Source of the DNA: Symsagittifera roscoffensis
Lineage: Eukaryota > Xenacoelomorpha > Acoela > Convolutidae
Direction of reading: 5' to 3'
Length of the DNA: 64,000 nt
Assembly: GCF_963678635.1 (NCBI RefSeq)
Contig: NC_087063.1
Coordinates: forward strand, 24,932,701 to 24,996,700
Shown here: piece by piece, positions 8,315 to 16,774 of the stretch
Layout of the letters: every line of letters starts with the position of its first letter
How positions within the stretch are numbered: the stretch's first letter is position 1
Position numbers and translations under genes: made by a program
Notes under the pieces: model-generated
Told to the model about the DNA's origin: nothing
What the model saw: the letters and a program-made list of their open reading frames with translations, nothing else
Database searches by the model: none

Positions 8315-8686
8315 ATGAATAAAACCAAAACAAGCACCACAGCAAATGCAGATAAAGATTTTGGCGACTGCTATTTCGATATTTCGGAAAACAGTAAAAG
8401 ACTAGTGCGTGCTACATTGAAAACATATGACCAAACTGGAACTTATGTATTCCTGAAAGTTTTCAAAAAAGCAACTGAATGCGCTGAATTTGAATGTGTA
8501 CAAAAACTTTCCTTAAGCAGCGAAGAATTTTCAAAATTAATAAAATCGGGAAAGTCAATCCGAGCGCAAACAAGTGAAATTTGTGATACTGTTGAAAAAA
8601 AAGACAAACCACTGTCTAATTGTAAACGAGCCAGGAAATCTCAAATTTCCTCAAACACAAACGATTTCAAGCACGACTCGAACTGA
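8315..8686 (+). CDS. PC4-like single-strand DNA-binding protein (putative)
   Basis: A 123-residue protein. Its core YFDISENSKRLVRAT, then TYVFLKVF, then LSLSSEEFSKLI has the strand-strand-strand-helix order of the PC4/Sub1 coactivator fold. A lysine-rich, disordered tail follows. Such proteins bind single-stranded DNA, which would suit replication or transcription of the element. The match is by pattern, not alignment. It is the first gene of the plus-strand cluster and ends 14 nt before the next. Confidence 0.45.
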   Translation: MNKTKTSTTANADKDFGDCYFDISENSKRLVRATLKTYDQTGTYVFLKVFKKATECAEFECVQKLSLSSEEFSKLIKSGKSIRAQTSEICDTVEKKDKPLSNCKRARKSQISSNTNDFKHDSN

Positions 8687-8700
8687 TTTTCCTTTACAAA

Positions 8701-9488
8701 ATGGCAGAAGCTATGTTCGAAGTTGTGTTACCTGATTATTTCAAAAAATTTCAACCAAATTTCAAATTTGTTATCACTGAAAAAATTCCTAATTTATCTA
8801 CTTTTAAAAATTATGCTTTTGGAAGCCACTTCAAATCTGAATACTGCCCTTTTTCAGTCGAGAATGAAAAAAAATTCATTACCATATATTGATTCAAGTA
8901 GATTCAGAGGAACAATTAAACCAATTTTTTCCTTACCAAAAATGTTTCAGTGTTCCTTGTATTTTCACTTGCTTCAAATACTTAGTTTCTCCTGCTAAAG
9001 ATGTCAAAGGAAACGGTGAGTTATTTGACAAGCTTAAACTAGCTCTCACTTATTCAGCACAACCTGTTGCAGCCAATCTCGATTTGTTAGATTTCACTGC
9101 AATCAAAAAACGTTTACCCAATTTATTGCTTTCTGCAACATCATCTAACAAACAAACTTCATCAAATCAAAACGTTTGCAAGAAATCTCCGGCCGTTGGG
9201 GGACAGAAACGAATTGATAATACAGTTACGCCTGCTGCATCGTCGACGTCAAACAAACCCGTAAGAATTTCGAATTCAGTTTCAAAGAAACATACAGAAA
9301 ACAGACATGTTCAAACAGATGAGATGAATACAGAAACTTTGAAAAGATTTGAATGTTTAATTAATGGACCCCATTCTGCCGCTTTTTGCAAAATAATGGA
9401 TATTTTGACAAGTGGATATGGAAAACTTGATGTAGATACTGATGTGCTATTTGTGAAATTTATTGTTGAAGAGAAAGTTAAATTTTAA
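8701..9488 (+). CDS. H-x-H motif protein, two frames joined by a -1 shift
   Basis: Frame one (8701-8892) starts MAEAMFEVVL. Frame two carries on to 9488, ending EEKVKF. They meet at an A8 run near 8869-8877, which would be a classic A-AAA-AAA slippery site for a -1 shift, or a homopolymer mutation. Just after the run the second frame reads IHYHILI, a hydrophobic-H-x-H-hydrophobic pattern as in HUH replication endonucleases. A tyrosine (FKYLVSPAK) lies about 40 residues later. The C-terminal half is polar and no helicase domain follows. An HUH-type nicking role is a hypothesis only. Copy 1 keeps just the last 32 nt, so it cannot decide between mutation and recoding. Confidence 0.5.
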
Positions 9489-9535
9489 TTGATACTTTTC
9501 ATTATTCCTTTTCCATTATATTGAGTTCAGTAAAC

Positions 9536-9905
9536 ATGATTTCAACTTTCGATTTAAAACTCATTCATGAAATTTTTATAGACTTAAAATCACAATATCC
9601 AGACAAATCAATCAGATTTCAGTATTTTTTTAGCTACTTGTTTGTTTTTGGATGCTGGTATTAATGTGGACTTTGTTTTGAAATACAGACCATATGGTGG
9701 TTTAATTGGAATAGACAATTCGTCGCTCGACAAACACTTGAAACATTTCAAATTTCTTAGAATACATGCTCTATTGCATGAAGCAGCGGGATATTTGCAA
9801 GAAAAAAAATCATACCGGTCCTGGGTACACATATGTTTTGCCTTGTCCAATAAAAAACTGTCACCTGGGTCACGTGACAGGTATTGCGTTTTGCTTATTT
9901 CTTGA
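9536..9905 (+). pseudogene. Unknown Polinton gene, frameshifted (copy 2)
   Basis: The copy of 80-449, with the same frame break at the T-run and one substitution (GINVDF for GINLDF). Confidence 0.45.
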
Positions 9906-9954
9906 AGCATTCAAACCAAAGTTATTTCGTTTGTTGGAATGTTGAGTGAAAGTC

Positions 9955-10470
9955 ATGTTAACCCAAAGAAAGAAAACTAAAAAATTGTTTTTCAACCATC
10001 TCATTATTTTAGATATTGAAGGATTTAAATGTGGCAAGAAACCTTTGATCATAAAGGAACTTTCCGTTTGCTCTGCTAATACAATTGATACAATTCATTT
10101 TCTGCCACCAGTTCAATTCAAAAATTTATCAAAAGAAGAGAAAAAAGCGTACAATTGGGTATCTAAATTTCTACACGGGCTTCGTTGGGACGAAGGTGAA
10201 TACCCTTACTCATACTTGAATCAAAATTTTGACAGCATTCGTTTGAGGAACCCAAATTCCCATTTTTTTGCTAAAGGTACACAAAAATCTGTTTTATTAG
10301 CTGAATACTTGAAATTACCCGTGACAAATTTGGAAAATATTGGATGCCCAAAGATTGAACAGTTATTGGGTCAAGAAAAACATATTTGCAAACGACATTC
10401 TCATTTACTTCCCTCGCATCAATTATTAAAGCATTGTACCCGTAGAAAATCCAAAGTTTTTTTCGATTGA
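9955..10470 (+). CDS. DEDD 3'-5' exonuclease-like protein (copy 2)
   Basis: The copy of 499-1014 with the same protein sequence. It keeps the D-x-E (DIEGF), HGLRWDEG and C-terminal Cys/His elements. Flanking spacing is unchanged. Confidence 0.6.
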   Translation: MLTQRKKTKKLFFNHLIILDIEGFKCGKKPLIIKELSVCSANTIDTIHFLPPVQFKNLSKEEKKAYNWVSKFLHGLRWDEGEYPYSYLNQNFDSIRLRNPNSHFFAKGTQKSVLLAEYLKLPVTNLENIGCPKIEQLLGQEKHICKRHSHLLPSHQLLKHCTRRKSKVFFD

Positions 10471-10477
10471 TTACAAA

Positions 10478-10702
10478 ATGAACTGTCCAATGATGCAAAC
10501 AACCTTCTCTCCAAATTTGGTGGTTTACGCTTCAATGACTAATCAGACTCCTGAAAACAATTTAACACCAAGAATTAAAGTTACTCTTACGCGGACAGGC
10601 ATATTAGATTGTCGAGGAAAACCTCTCCTGCAAAAACTCGAACAAATTACACTGAACGATATCGAAATCGATAATTTACGGAAATTTTTTTGCAGTTCTT
10701 GA
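10478..10702 (+). CDS. Unknown small Polinton protein (copy 2)
   Basis: The copy of 1022-1246 with the same protein. It has the same T7 run before the stop and the same open +1 continuation. Confidence 0.45.
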   Translation: MNCPMMQTTFSPNLVVYASMTNQTPENNLTPRIKVTLTRTGILDCRGKPLLQKLEQITLNDIEIDNLRKFFCSS

Positions 10703-10719
10703 CTACTTTCACCTGTACA

Positions 10720-11019
10720 ATGTCCAGACTCCAGGAATTTCGCCAGTCAATTCCGTTGTTCAATCTCAACCTGGAAGGGCTGCAACCTCAACTGGGAGAG
10801 AGAAGACAACTCAATTTGCATGACCAACAGCTTCCAGCTGAACTGAAAGAATTAGTCAAAACTGATAATGTTGAGGAAATACATTTAGTTCAAGCCACTA
10901 TCAGAGTTGCCGCTCATTTTGTTGTAAAGTTCAAATCTAATTGTAACCATGACAAATTCACAAAATATGAGTTTTTCTTCATTGAACGAGGAGTTGATTT
11001 GCCTGTTGAACCGAAATGA
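10720..11019 (+). CDS. Small protein, paralog a (copy 2)
   Basis: The copy of 1264-1563 with one residue changed (RRQLNLHD for RRQLHLHD). The frame is intact. Confidence 0.55.
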   Translation: MSRLQEFRQSIPLFNLNLEGLQPQLGERRQLNLHDQQLPAELKELVKTDNVEEIHLVQATIRVAAHFVVKFKSNCNHDKFTKYEFFFIERGVDLPVEPK

Positions 11020-11121
11020 AGAATCACATATATATATATACCAAGTTTTGTGAATCATAATAAATGTATTTATTGATTGTTTTCATTTTCTTTCGATCTT
11101 GTGTGATTACTAGTTGCTAAC

Positions 11122-11418
11122 ATGTCGTGTTTGAAAATTCAAAATTTCAAAAAAATATATTTGCCAAAAGAAAACACACAAAATGTGAGTTTAACCGGTG
11201 AGAATTTACCAAAAGAGTTATTAGACGAAATCAGTACCGGAAACGTAGAAAAAATTGTTCGGATACTTCTGACAGACAAAAACATAGCAAGATATATAAT
11301 AAAATACAAACCAAACGGTAATAGATCAGAGAGAAAAAAAGGCGATTGGTATGCAGTTGTAACTATCAACCTTGATACAAATAAGCAAAAAAAGTCTTCC
11401 AGTAAACATGGAAATTGA
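11122..11418 (+). CDS. Small protein, paralog b (copy 2)
   Basis: The copy of 1668-1964 with one change (KKIYLP for KKIFLP). It overlaps the next gene by 11 nt. Confidence 0.6.
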   Translation: MSCLKIQNFKKIYLPKENTQNVSLTGENLPKELLDEISTGNVEKIVRILLTDKNIARYIIKYKPNGNRSERKKGDWYAVVTINLDTNKQKKSSSKHGN

Positions 11419-11698
11419 AGAAACCACCACTGTCGAGAACAATGATTGCGACTTTGTAGACATTGGTGGTGCCGGACAGTCTTCATCTCACGAAAACAGA
11501 CCTTGGAAATTTTGTAATTCTGTTTCTCTTCCGTCTGCAGAAGTTGTCTTTTTCACACAAGTCTGTTTAATTTTCATTTTGCTCTCTTTATCTATTTCAA
11601 AATTGTCTTTTTACAATCTTAGTTGTGACGAGGCTGCCATTTGGCTTTCAATACTATCCAGTACAGTTGGTTACTTGTTACCCAATCCCAAGTTATAA
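11408..11698 (+). CDS. Small two-helix membrane protein (copy 2)
   Basis: The copy of 1954-2244 with an identical protein: two hydrophobic segments and a GYLLPNPKL tail. Confidence 0.6.
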   Translation: MEIEETTTVENNDCDFVDIGGAGQSSSHENRPWKFCNSVSLPSAEVVFFTQVCLIFILLSLSISKLSFYNLSCDEAAIWLSILSSTVGYLLPNPKL

Positions 11699-11700
11699 TA

Positions 11701-12393
11701 ATGAATAAGATCATTTCAACAAAAGATCGTCTGTTTATGTCCGTTTCAGGTCCCTCGGGATCTGGCAAAACTGATTTAATTTTTCAAATGCTTCTCAAAG
11801 GTACATTCTATCCATCGTATAACAAGATATTTTATTTTTATCTTCACGATCAACCCAAATACCGTTCCTTTGTTTCTCACAACAAATTTGATATTGAATT
11901 TATAAAATTGTCCAGCTTTGAAATTGTTAATAACTTACGAGATTGTATGATTGTCTTTGATGATACCTGTGAAGAAATTTTTAATGAAAAAGATTTTGTT
12001 AAATTAGTTACAACAGGCCGACATAAAAATAGTCATGTTATTTATGTCAAGCACAATTTATTTCAGCAAAGTAAGCAATCACGTACAATAGATTTGAATA
12101 CAACTCACTTAATTTTGTTCAAATCACCTCGAGACATTCAACAAATTGATTATTTAGGCAGACAGTTGAATAATGCAAAATTCCTCCGTCATGCGTATCA
12201 GTTGGCAACGAGAGAAGATTTCGGTCATCTGTTGATAGACTTGGATCCCAAAACTTCAGAATGTCTTCGTTATTTGTCAAACATAGTTCCGCCATCGCCA
12301 ACCATTTTCTATTTACCATCCTCAAAAGCAGTTATCACATCTCTTGAAAATGAAAGAGAAAAAGTTATGTATATTGAAGCAAATGCTCAATAG
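11701..12393 (+). CDS. Packaging ATPase, FtsK/HerA family (copy 2)
   Basis: The copy of 2247-2939. Walker A (GPSGSGKT) and Walker B (IVFDD) are unchanged. Four substitutions are visible: P to S at residue 6, S to C after the Walker B aspartates, A to V before TTGRH, and S to L in RYLSN. Both copies could encode a full ATPase. Confidence 0.9.
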   Translation: MNKIISTKDRLFMSVSGPSGSGKTDLIFQMLLKGTFYPSYNKIFYFYLHDQPKYRSFVSHNKFDIEFIKLSSFEIVNNLRDCMIVFDDTCEEIFNEKDFVKLVTTGRHKNSHVIYVKHNLFQQSKQSRTIDLNTTHLILFKSPRDIQQIDYLGRQLNNAKFLRHAYQLATREDFGHLLIDLDPKTSECLRYLSNIVPPSPTIFYLPSSKAVITSLENEREKVMYIEANAQ

Positions 12394-12631
12394 TCACCAT
12401 TGTAGATCAATTTTGACAGGAGCTGATTCAAATTTTTTTAGATTTCTCTGCGATTGTTTTGTAAATGTTTTTCTGGGACATGTTCCAGCCAACAAAAGTT
12501 TCATCGAGAGTAAGAAAGTACCATTTGAAAAAATTGTTGACCCTAAGTTTAGTATTCGAGAAAACGAAAAATTTTGGCAAACAATATTTCACTGGTTAAA
12601 TCAATCGGAGAATCGTGTTACATTTACCTGA
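12383..12631 (+). CDS. Unknown small protein after ATPase (copy 2)
   Basis: An 82-residue protein starting MLNSHHCRSIL. It is probably the ancestral form, with C-terminus FWQTIFHWLNQ. It overlaps the ATPase stop by 11 nt and ends 18 nt before the linker gene. No family recognised. Confidence 0.55.
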   Translation: MLNSHHCRSILTGADSNFFRFLCDCFVNVFLGHVPANKSFIESKKVPFEKIVDPKFSIRENEKFWQTIFHWLNQSENRVTFT

Positions 12632-12649
12632 AAAACTAGAACCTCAGGC

Positions 12650-13595
12650 ATGTATGCTGAAGAATTCATCCTCATTCCTCGAAAAACATATGCTCCAGAT
12701 GAAAAAACTGCACCACAATCTCAAATCCTTCATAATCCATTAATTAACGACAAATCATCTCAACTCAATTACATACAACGATTTCGAGAACGAAATATCA
12801 GCCGTGACTCTCCACCACCATTAAACCCAACATCTCCTATTCCTTTAACACCTAGTAATGTAGTACCAAATCTTCGCAAAAGAAATTTATCTGCACTTAC
12901 TAATTTCAGTGGTGATGGTGATGACGAATCAGAAAAAAATGTTGAATCATACAATTCACTGCAGCAGACAAGCTCAAAGAGAACAGAAAAAAACGATGAA
13001 AAAAGTAATGGAAAAACCGCTGAAGTGTTTCGAAAAGTTATGGAATCCATTCAAGAGCTATTGGAAGCTAATAAATTGGAAGGGGCAAACATAGTGTTAA
13101 AGCAGTTGTTCAAAGTTGAATCCTTGACTTTAGACGTTGATGGATATGTTCTAATTTAAGGAAAACCAACACTCGTTAAAATTGAATCTTTTTTGTACGA
13201 TACACAGCAAAACACACAAAAAACTTGAGGGTGTATTTTATCCACAAATTTTGAAAGAAATGAATCTTGATCCTAGTTTGGTGTCCAATACTTATGCCAA
13301 ACAGATTCTCCGCTCGCTTAAGAGCGAAGCAGCTAAGCCCTCAACTTCTTCCTACTTTGTCTCCAACGACAACCCGACAACTGAGGAATCGAAGAGATCA
13401 AAACCCTCCTCTTCGAAGACTCGATCGACAACTTTCAAACCCAGAACCAAGCAATCCGACAAAAGAAAAACCCAGAAAAAAGAATTTTTCCCCACCACCA
13501 ACGACGACGATGACGACGATGATAAAAACTATGAAAGCAGTAAAGAATCGTTTGCGACGACATCAACAAAAGAATGGAAATCCTACTATCAGTGA
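12650..13595 (+). pseudogene. Conserved linker gene between ATPase and integrase, broken
   Basis: It starts MYAEEFILIPRKTY. A proline-rich, charged region follows, then a helical domain (KTAEVFRKVMESIQELL...LEGANIVLKQL). The frame meets a TAA at 13157-13159; just beyond, the sequence continues in frame with GKPTLVKIESFLYD, then shifts near 13215 into KLEGVFYPQILKEMNLD. It ends with a basic/acidic tail (a run of seven aspartates) and WKSYY. From memory, the order helical bundle, GKP element, second helical domain matches a conserved Polinton gene of unknown function. One stop and one shift make it a pseudogene unless recoded. Confidence 0.6.
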
Positions 13596-13657
13596 AGAAA
13601 AGAACTCAAATTACACGAAAGGTCCAGCTGCATTTGGGAGCGTTAAAAATTTAACAA

Positions 13658-14521
13658 ATGCTAGTCAATTCTCACCAAAAAAAAGTTAAAAAATTTCTGA
13701 GATCTCAATCATCACATACAAAGTATGGATTGTTTCGTAAAACATATCCTCGGCTAAAAGTGATTGTTAACGATATCAACGAAATTTGGTCTCTTGACTT
13801 GGCTTATGTTGATAAATTGGCTAAATATAACCGAGGGGTACGATATTTGTTAGTTGCTGTCCATTGTCTCTCTCGCTACTTACGAGTGGAACCCCTGAAG
13901 ACCAAATATGCTAAAGAAACAACCAAAGCTTTCAAAAAAATGATTAAAACAAAACAACCAAAAAAAGTTTGGGTTGACAAAGGCACCGAGTTTAAAGGAG
14001 AGTTCGAAAAGTTATGTATTAAACGAGGAATCATCAAATACAATACTCACAGTGAAAAAAAATCAGCGTTTGCCGAAAGAAACATTCGATCGCTGAAAAG
14101 TATTATCTACAAGTACTTGGAGTTTGAATGGACTTACAGTTATATTGACAAATTACAAAGTTTTGTTCAAACGATTAACTCGCGCGTTAATAGAGTAACA
14201 AAATTGGCTCCAAACAAGGTCACAAGAAAACATGTACCTGCTTTAGTTTCATTAATAGCAAACAGTTCATCGAAGTTGGTACAGAAACCAAAATTTTATG
14301 TTGGTGACTATGTGCGAATAGCGAAAACTGACTTGCCTTTCCGAAAAGGTTACAAGCCGATTTTTACAGACGAAGTTTTTGAAATAGTTGCCATTCCTAC
14401 TGTAAACCCTCCAACATACAGTCTAATTGATGCGGAAAAAGAAGGAATCAACGGAAAATTTTATGAAAAAGAACTTAGTTTAATTGGAAACAAAGCTGAT
14501 TATAACGAGAATGGGCAGTGA
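13658..14521 (+). CDS. int: Polinton integrase (retrovirus-type, rve fold)
   Basis: A 287-residue protein that would insert the element into host DNA. The DDE triad is visible: IWSLDLAYVD (first Asp), VWVDKGTEF (second Asp) and KKSAFAERNIRS (Glu about 33 residues later). INSRVNR and a C-terminal chromo/SH3-like region (FYVGDYVRI...GYKPIFTDEVF) follow. ATG 13658 gives an intact frame. An upstream segment in another frame (YTKGPAAFGSVKNL), joined by an A8 run at 13677-13684, looks like a longer N-terminus, so the ancestral start was probably near 13.59 kb. It overlaps penton by exactly 11 nt. Confidence 0.9.
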   Translation: MLVNSHQKKVKKFLRSQSSHTKYGLFRKTYPRLKVIVNDINEIWSLDLAYVDKLAKYNRGVRYLLVAVHCLSRYLRVEPLKTKYAKETTKAFKKMIKTKQPKKVWVDKGTEFKGEFEKLCIKRGIIKYNTHSEKKSAFAERNIRSLKSIIYKYLEFEWTYSYIDKLQSFVQTINSRVNRVTKLAPNKVTRKHVPALVSLIANSSSKLVQKPKFYVGDYVRIAKTDLPFRKGYKPIFTDEVFEIVAIPTVNPPTYSLIDAEKEGINGKFYEKELSLIGNKADYNENGQ

Positions 14522-15381
14522 TGAGTTTACTGTACATTTGATTTCAACAGCATCAATGGATTATTTCCCAGACAACACTTTGGCCAGTTCTAGAAATTTT
14601 TGTAAAGAAGAAATAGCTTTAGACGGAGATTGGAGAGTTGCTCTCTCAGAAATAATTTTCCCGACAAAATTAAACAATGTAACTGATGAGGAATTTACGT
14701 ACTTCAGAGCATCCGAAGTAGTAGCCAGTAAATCCAACGCTGGCAATCGGAATACAATTTCCAGACCTTACTATGGCGAAAAAGTTTTTATTAAATCAGG
14801 AGAGTACACTTTTATAGAACAATTGATTAATGAGATAAAAACCAAAACTCAAAGACAAAATTCATTTTGATGCCAGTCCTCAAGAAATCACGAATAGCAT
14901 GAGCATTTGGATGAACGCAAATAAAGGAATCTCATTCCCAAGTCCCCAAATACCCAGTCTGTTAGGCTACAATGCAAAGCTTGATGAGAACGGTGAATAT
15001 CACATTGGTTACAAAATGATACCCTCCTTCGATGCATCTTATGAGGGAAACGAACTGTACGAATCTCATTTCCCATATGACTTATCAAGTCGGACAAGTC
15101 TAATTTTTGTCTATATTGACATTATTCAATACCAAACTGTTGGGGATGCAAAGGCCCCATTGTTACGCGTCATTGATTCAAATAGACGCATCAAAAACGG
15201 TAGTGCCTGCAGCATTGAACCTAATCATCGAAAAAACTTCACTAATTTAGACTACAAAAAATTATTCACTTCATCTGTACAATCAATATCGGTACGGTTG
15301 CGCACAGAAACTGGAAGACTAGTGCCCTTTGCAGGAACTGGTAAAGTTGTGTTGACTCTAAAATTCAAGCGCTTTGATTGA
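14511..15381 (+). pseudogene. Penton (minor capsid, single jelly roll), 1-bp frameshift
   Basis: The N-terminal frame starts MGSDEFTVHL and holds the LDGDWRVALSEI signature. The C-terminal frame carries SLIFVYIDIIQ..VGDAKAPLLRV and ends VPFAGTGKVVLTLKFKR, all typical of Polinton penton. One extra C near 14841-14843 separates the frames. The partial copy at 24535 lacks it and reads straight through. Ancestral length about 290 residues. The start overlaps the integrase stop by 11 nt and the end lies 6 nt before the PX-like gene. Confidence 0.88.
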
Positions 15382-15387
15382 AAACCA

Positions 15388-15807
15388 ATGGAACAATATT
15401 ATGCAAAGCAAGCTTCACTTCCTCATTTCTCTGGACACTACCGACAACGCGGCAGTGGATTTGGCGCTTTGGCTGCTGGTATTGGTCGTGTTGCTATACC
15501 GTTTGCACGACGGGTTATTCTACAGGCTGCGAAAAAACTGGGCAGAGAACTTTTGATGAGTGCAGCGCCAGAACTGATTGATGTCGCTATGAAAAAGAAG
15601 TCTCGGAAACAAGCATTGAAAAACACTGTCACAAAAACTGCAAGAAAACAACTCGGCAGTGGTAGACGTCGTCGAAAGACACCAATGAATGGATTACGAA
15701 GAAGAAGGTCAGTAGGGGCTCGAAAAAGAAAAACAACCATTCGAAGAAAAACCAGACCAGTGAGAAGTCGAGCAGATTTTTTCTCAAACATAAAAAATGA
15801 TCGCTAA
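15388..15807 (+). CDS. PX-like basic core/membrane-active protein
   Basis: A 139-residue protein. A glycine-rich hydrophobic segment (SGFGALAAGIGRVAIPFARR, residues about 22-41) precedes a helical stretch. The second half is extremely Arg/Lys-rich (SGRRRRKTP, LRRRRSVGARKRK). This matches the adenovirus protein X/VI-like proteins of adintoviruses and Polintons, thought to condense DNA and disturb membranes. The frame is intact and overlaps the major capsid gene by exactly 11 nt. A 3' copy lies at 19943-20275. Confidence 0.75.
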   Translation: MEQYYAKQASLPHFSGHYRQRGSGFGALAAGIGRVAIPFARRVILQAAKKLGRELLMSAAPELIDVAMKKKSRKQALKNTVTKTARKQLGSGRRRRKTPMNGLRRRRSVGARKRKTTIRRKTRPVRSRADFFSNIKNDR

Positions 15808-16444
15808 TTTGTTACCCAATGAAGCTACCCATAGCTCTCTGGATTTGTTTGAAAAACAACCTCTTTTGATTACTTTTGAAAACGCTTTTGATCAAAAAAT
15901 TGGACCTGTCTATTCACCTAATGGACCAATGCTTGAATTTGAAATCACCGGTGACCGTAATAATTTTGTTGACCTGCAAAAAATTTATTTGGAAATACTA
16001 TGCAAAGTAACGCAATCAAATGGTGCTGATCTGCGATACGACAACACTGATCCTACTGTGTCTGATTCACCGTTCCTCGTAAACAACTCCCTGTATTCCC
16101 TTTTCTCTGATTGTACCCTCTCTGCTAATGGACTCAAAATCTCAAATGCCAATAGTAATTTTGCGCATAAAAGCTTTATTAGAACAGAATTTTCTAACAG
16201 CAAAGGAGCCAAGGACTCATGGCTTAAGTGTCAGGGATATCGTTTTGAAAACAATCCCGCTGCAATAGATGCAGCTGATTTCACATCTCAACGAGAACTG
16301 GTCCATGAATCGAGGAAAATTTGGTTCTATGGACCCGCTGGAGTTGATTTTTTCACATGTGACAAGCATTTCTTGAGCGGTGTCACCCTCAGACTTTCCT
16401 ACAGACGTTCGCATGAAGACTTTAGCAGAAGACTAAAGCATTGA
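15797..16444 (+). pseudogene. Major capsid protein (double jelly roll), N-terminal part only
   Basis: A 215-residue frame with typical Polinton capsid features: ETLF-like opening (LDLFEKQPLLITFENAF), GPVYSPNGPMLEF, NSLYSLFSDCTLSANG and an RTEFSNSKGAKDSW segment. It ends after TLRLSYRRSHEDF. Family members are about twice as long, so the second jelly roll is missing. A short segment downstream in another frame (RVIYRNYTL) may be a remnant of it after an internal deletion. The start overlaps the PX-like stop by 11 nt. An identical copy is at 20265-20912, so both encode only a fragment. Confidence 0.85.
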
Positions 16445-16774
16445 CTTAATCAGTAGAGTAATCTATCGCAACTACACTCTCAAGATGTGCAATGGTATCT
16501 ATCCTAGTGCTTTTGAATTAAGTAATAGATATTATACGCAAAACAAAACTGACGTTAACTCCCACGACCATTAGAATAAGAGTAACCGGTGAGAAACAGG
16601 CAACTTTTTGCTCTTATGTTTGTGGCGATAGAGGTTTTTTCACGAATAAAGATTTCAGAGAGGGCCAGTTGTCACAATTTTTAAAACATAGTAGAAAGAC
16701 AAAAACAGAACGTTAAATACGCTCAAGATCATTTGGGTCATTTTGGATTAAAGCTTCTACCACACAGCCTGTTT
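16445..16774 (+). pseudogene. Decayed coding-like stretch after capsid fragment
   Basis: Three successive short frames look protein-like: RVIYRNYTL..., then TIRIRVTGEKQATF...GDRGFFTNKDF, then YAQDHLGHFGLKLL running across the boundary with unit A. The first may be capsid; the others are unidentified. The same sequence follows the second capsid copy at 20913-21242. Confidence 0.35.

Larger units (their letters stand above)
9457..12721. repeat. Polinton core segment, copy 2
   Basis: The second copy of 1-3268. It is embedded in the fuller gene cluster, so its flanks (8.3-9.4 kb and 12.7-16.4 kb) show what copy 1 lacks. Confidence 0.95.

Noticed and set aside
12769-13050. Minus-strand frame in the linker gene
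   Set aside because: Shadow; the plus-strand frame matches the expected gene order.
15438-15791. 117-codon minus-strand frame opposite the PX-like gene
   Set aside because: Produced by the Arg-rich codons of the sense gene.
1-16500. Terminal inverted repeats and protease gene of the Polinton
   Set aside because: Looked for and not found. The ends are outside the window or lost at rearrangement points.
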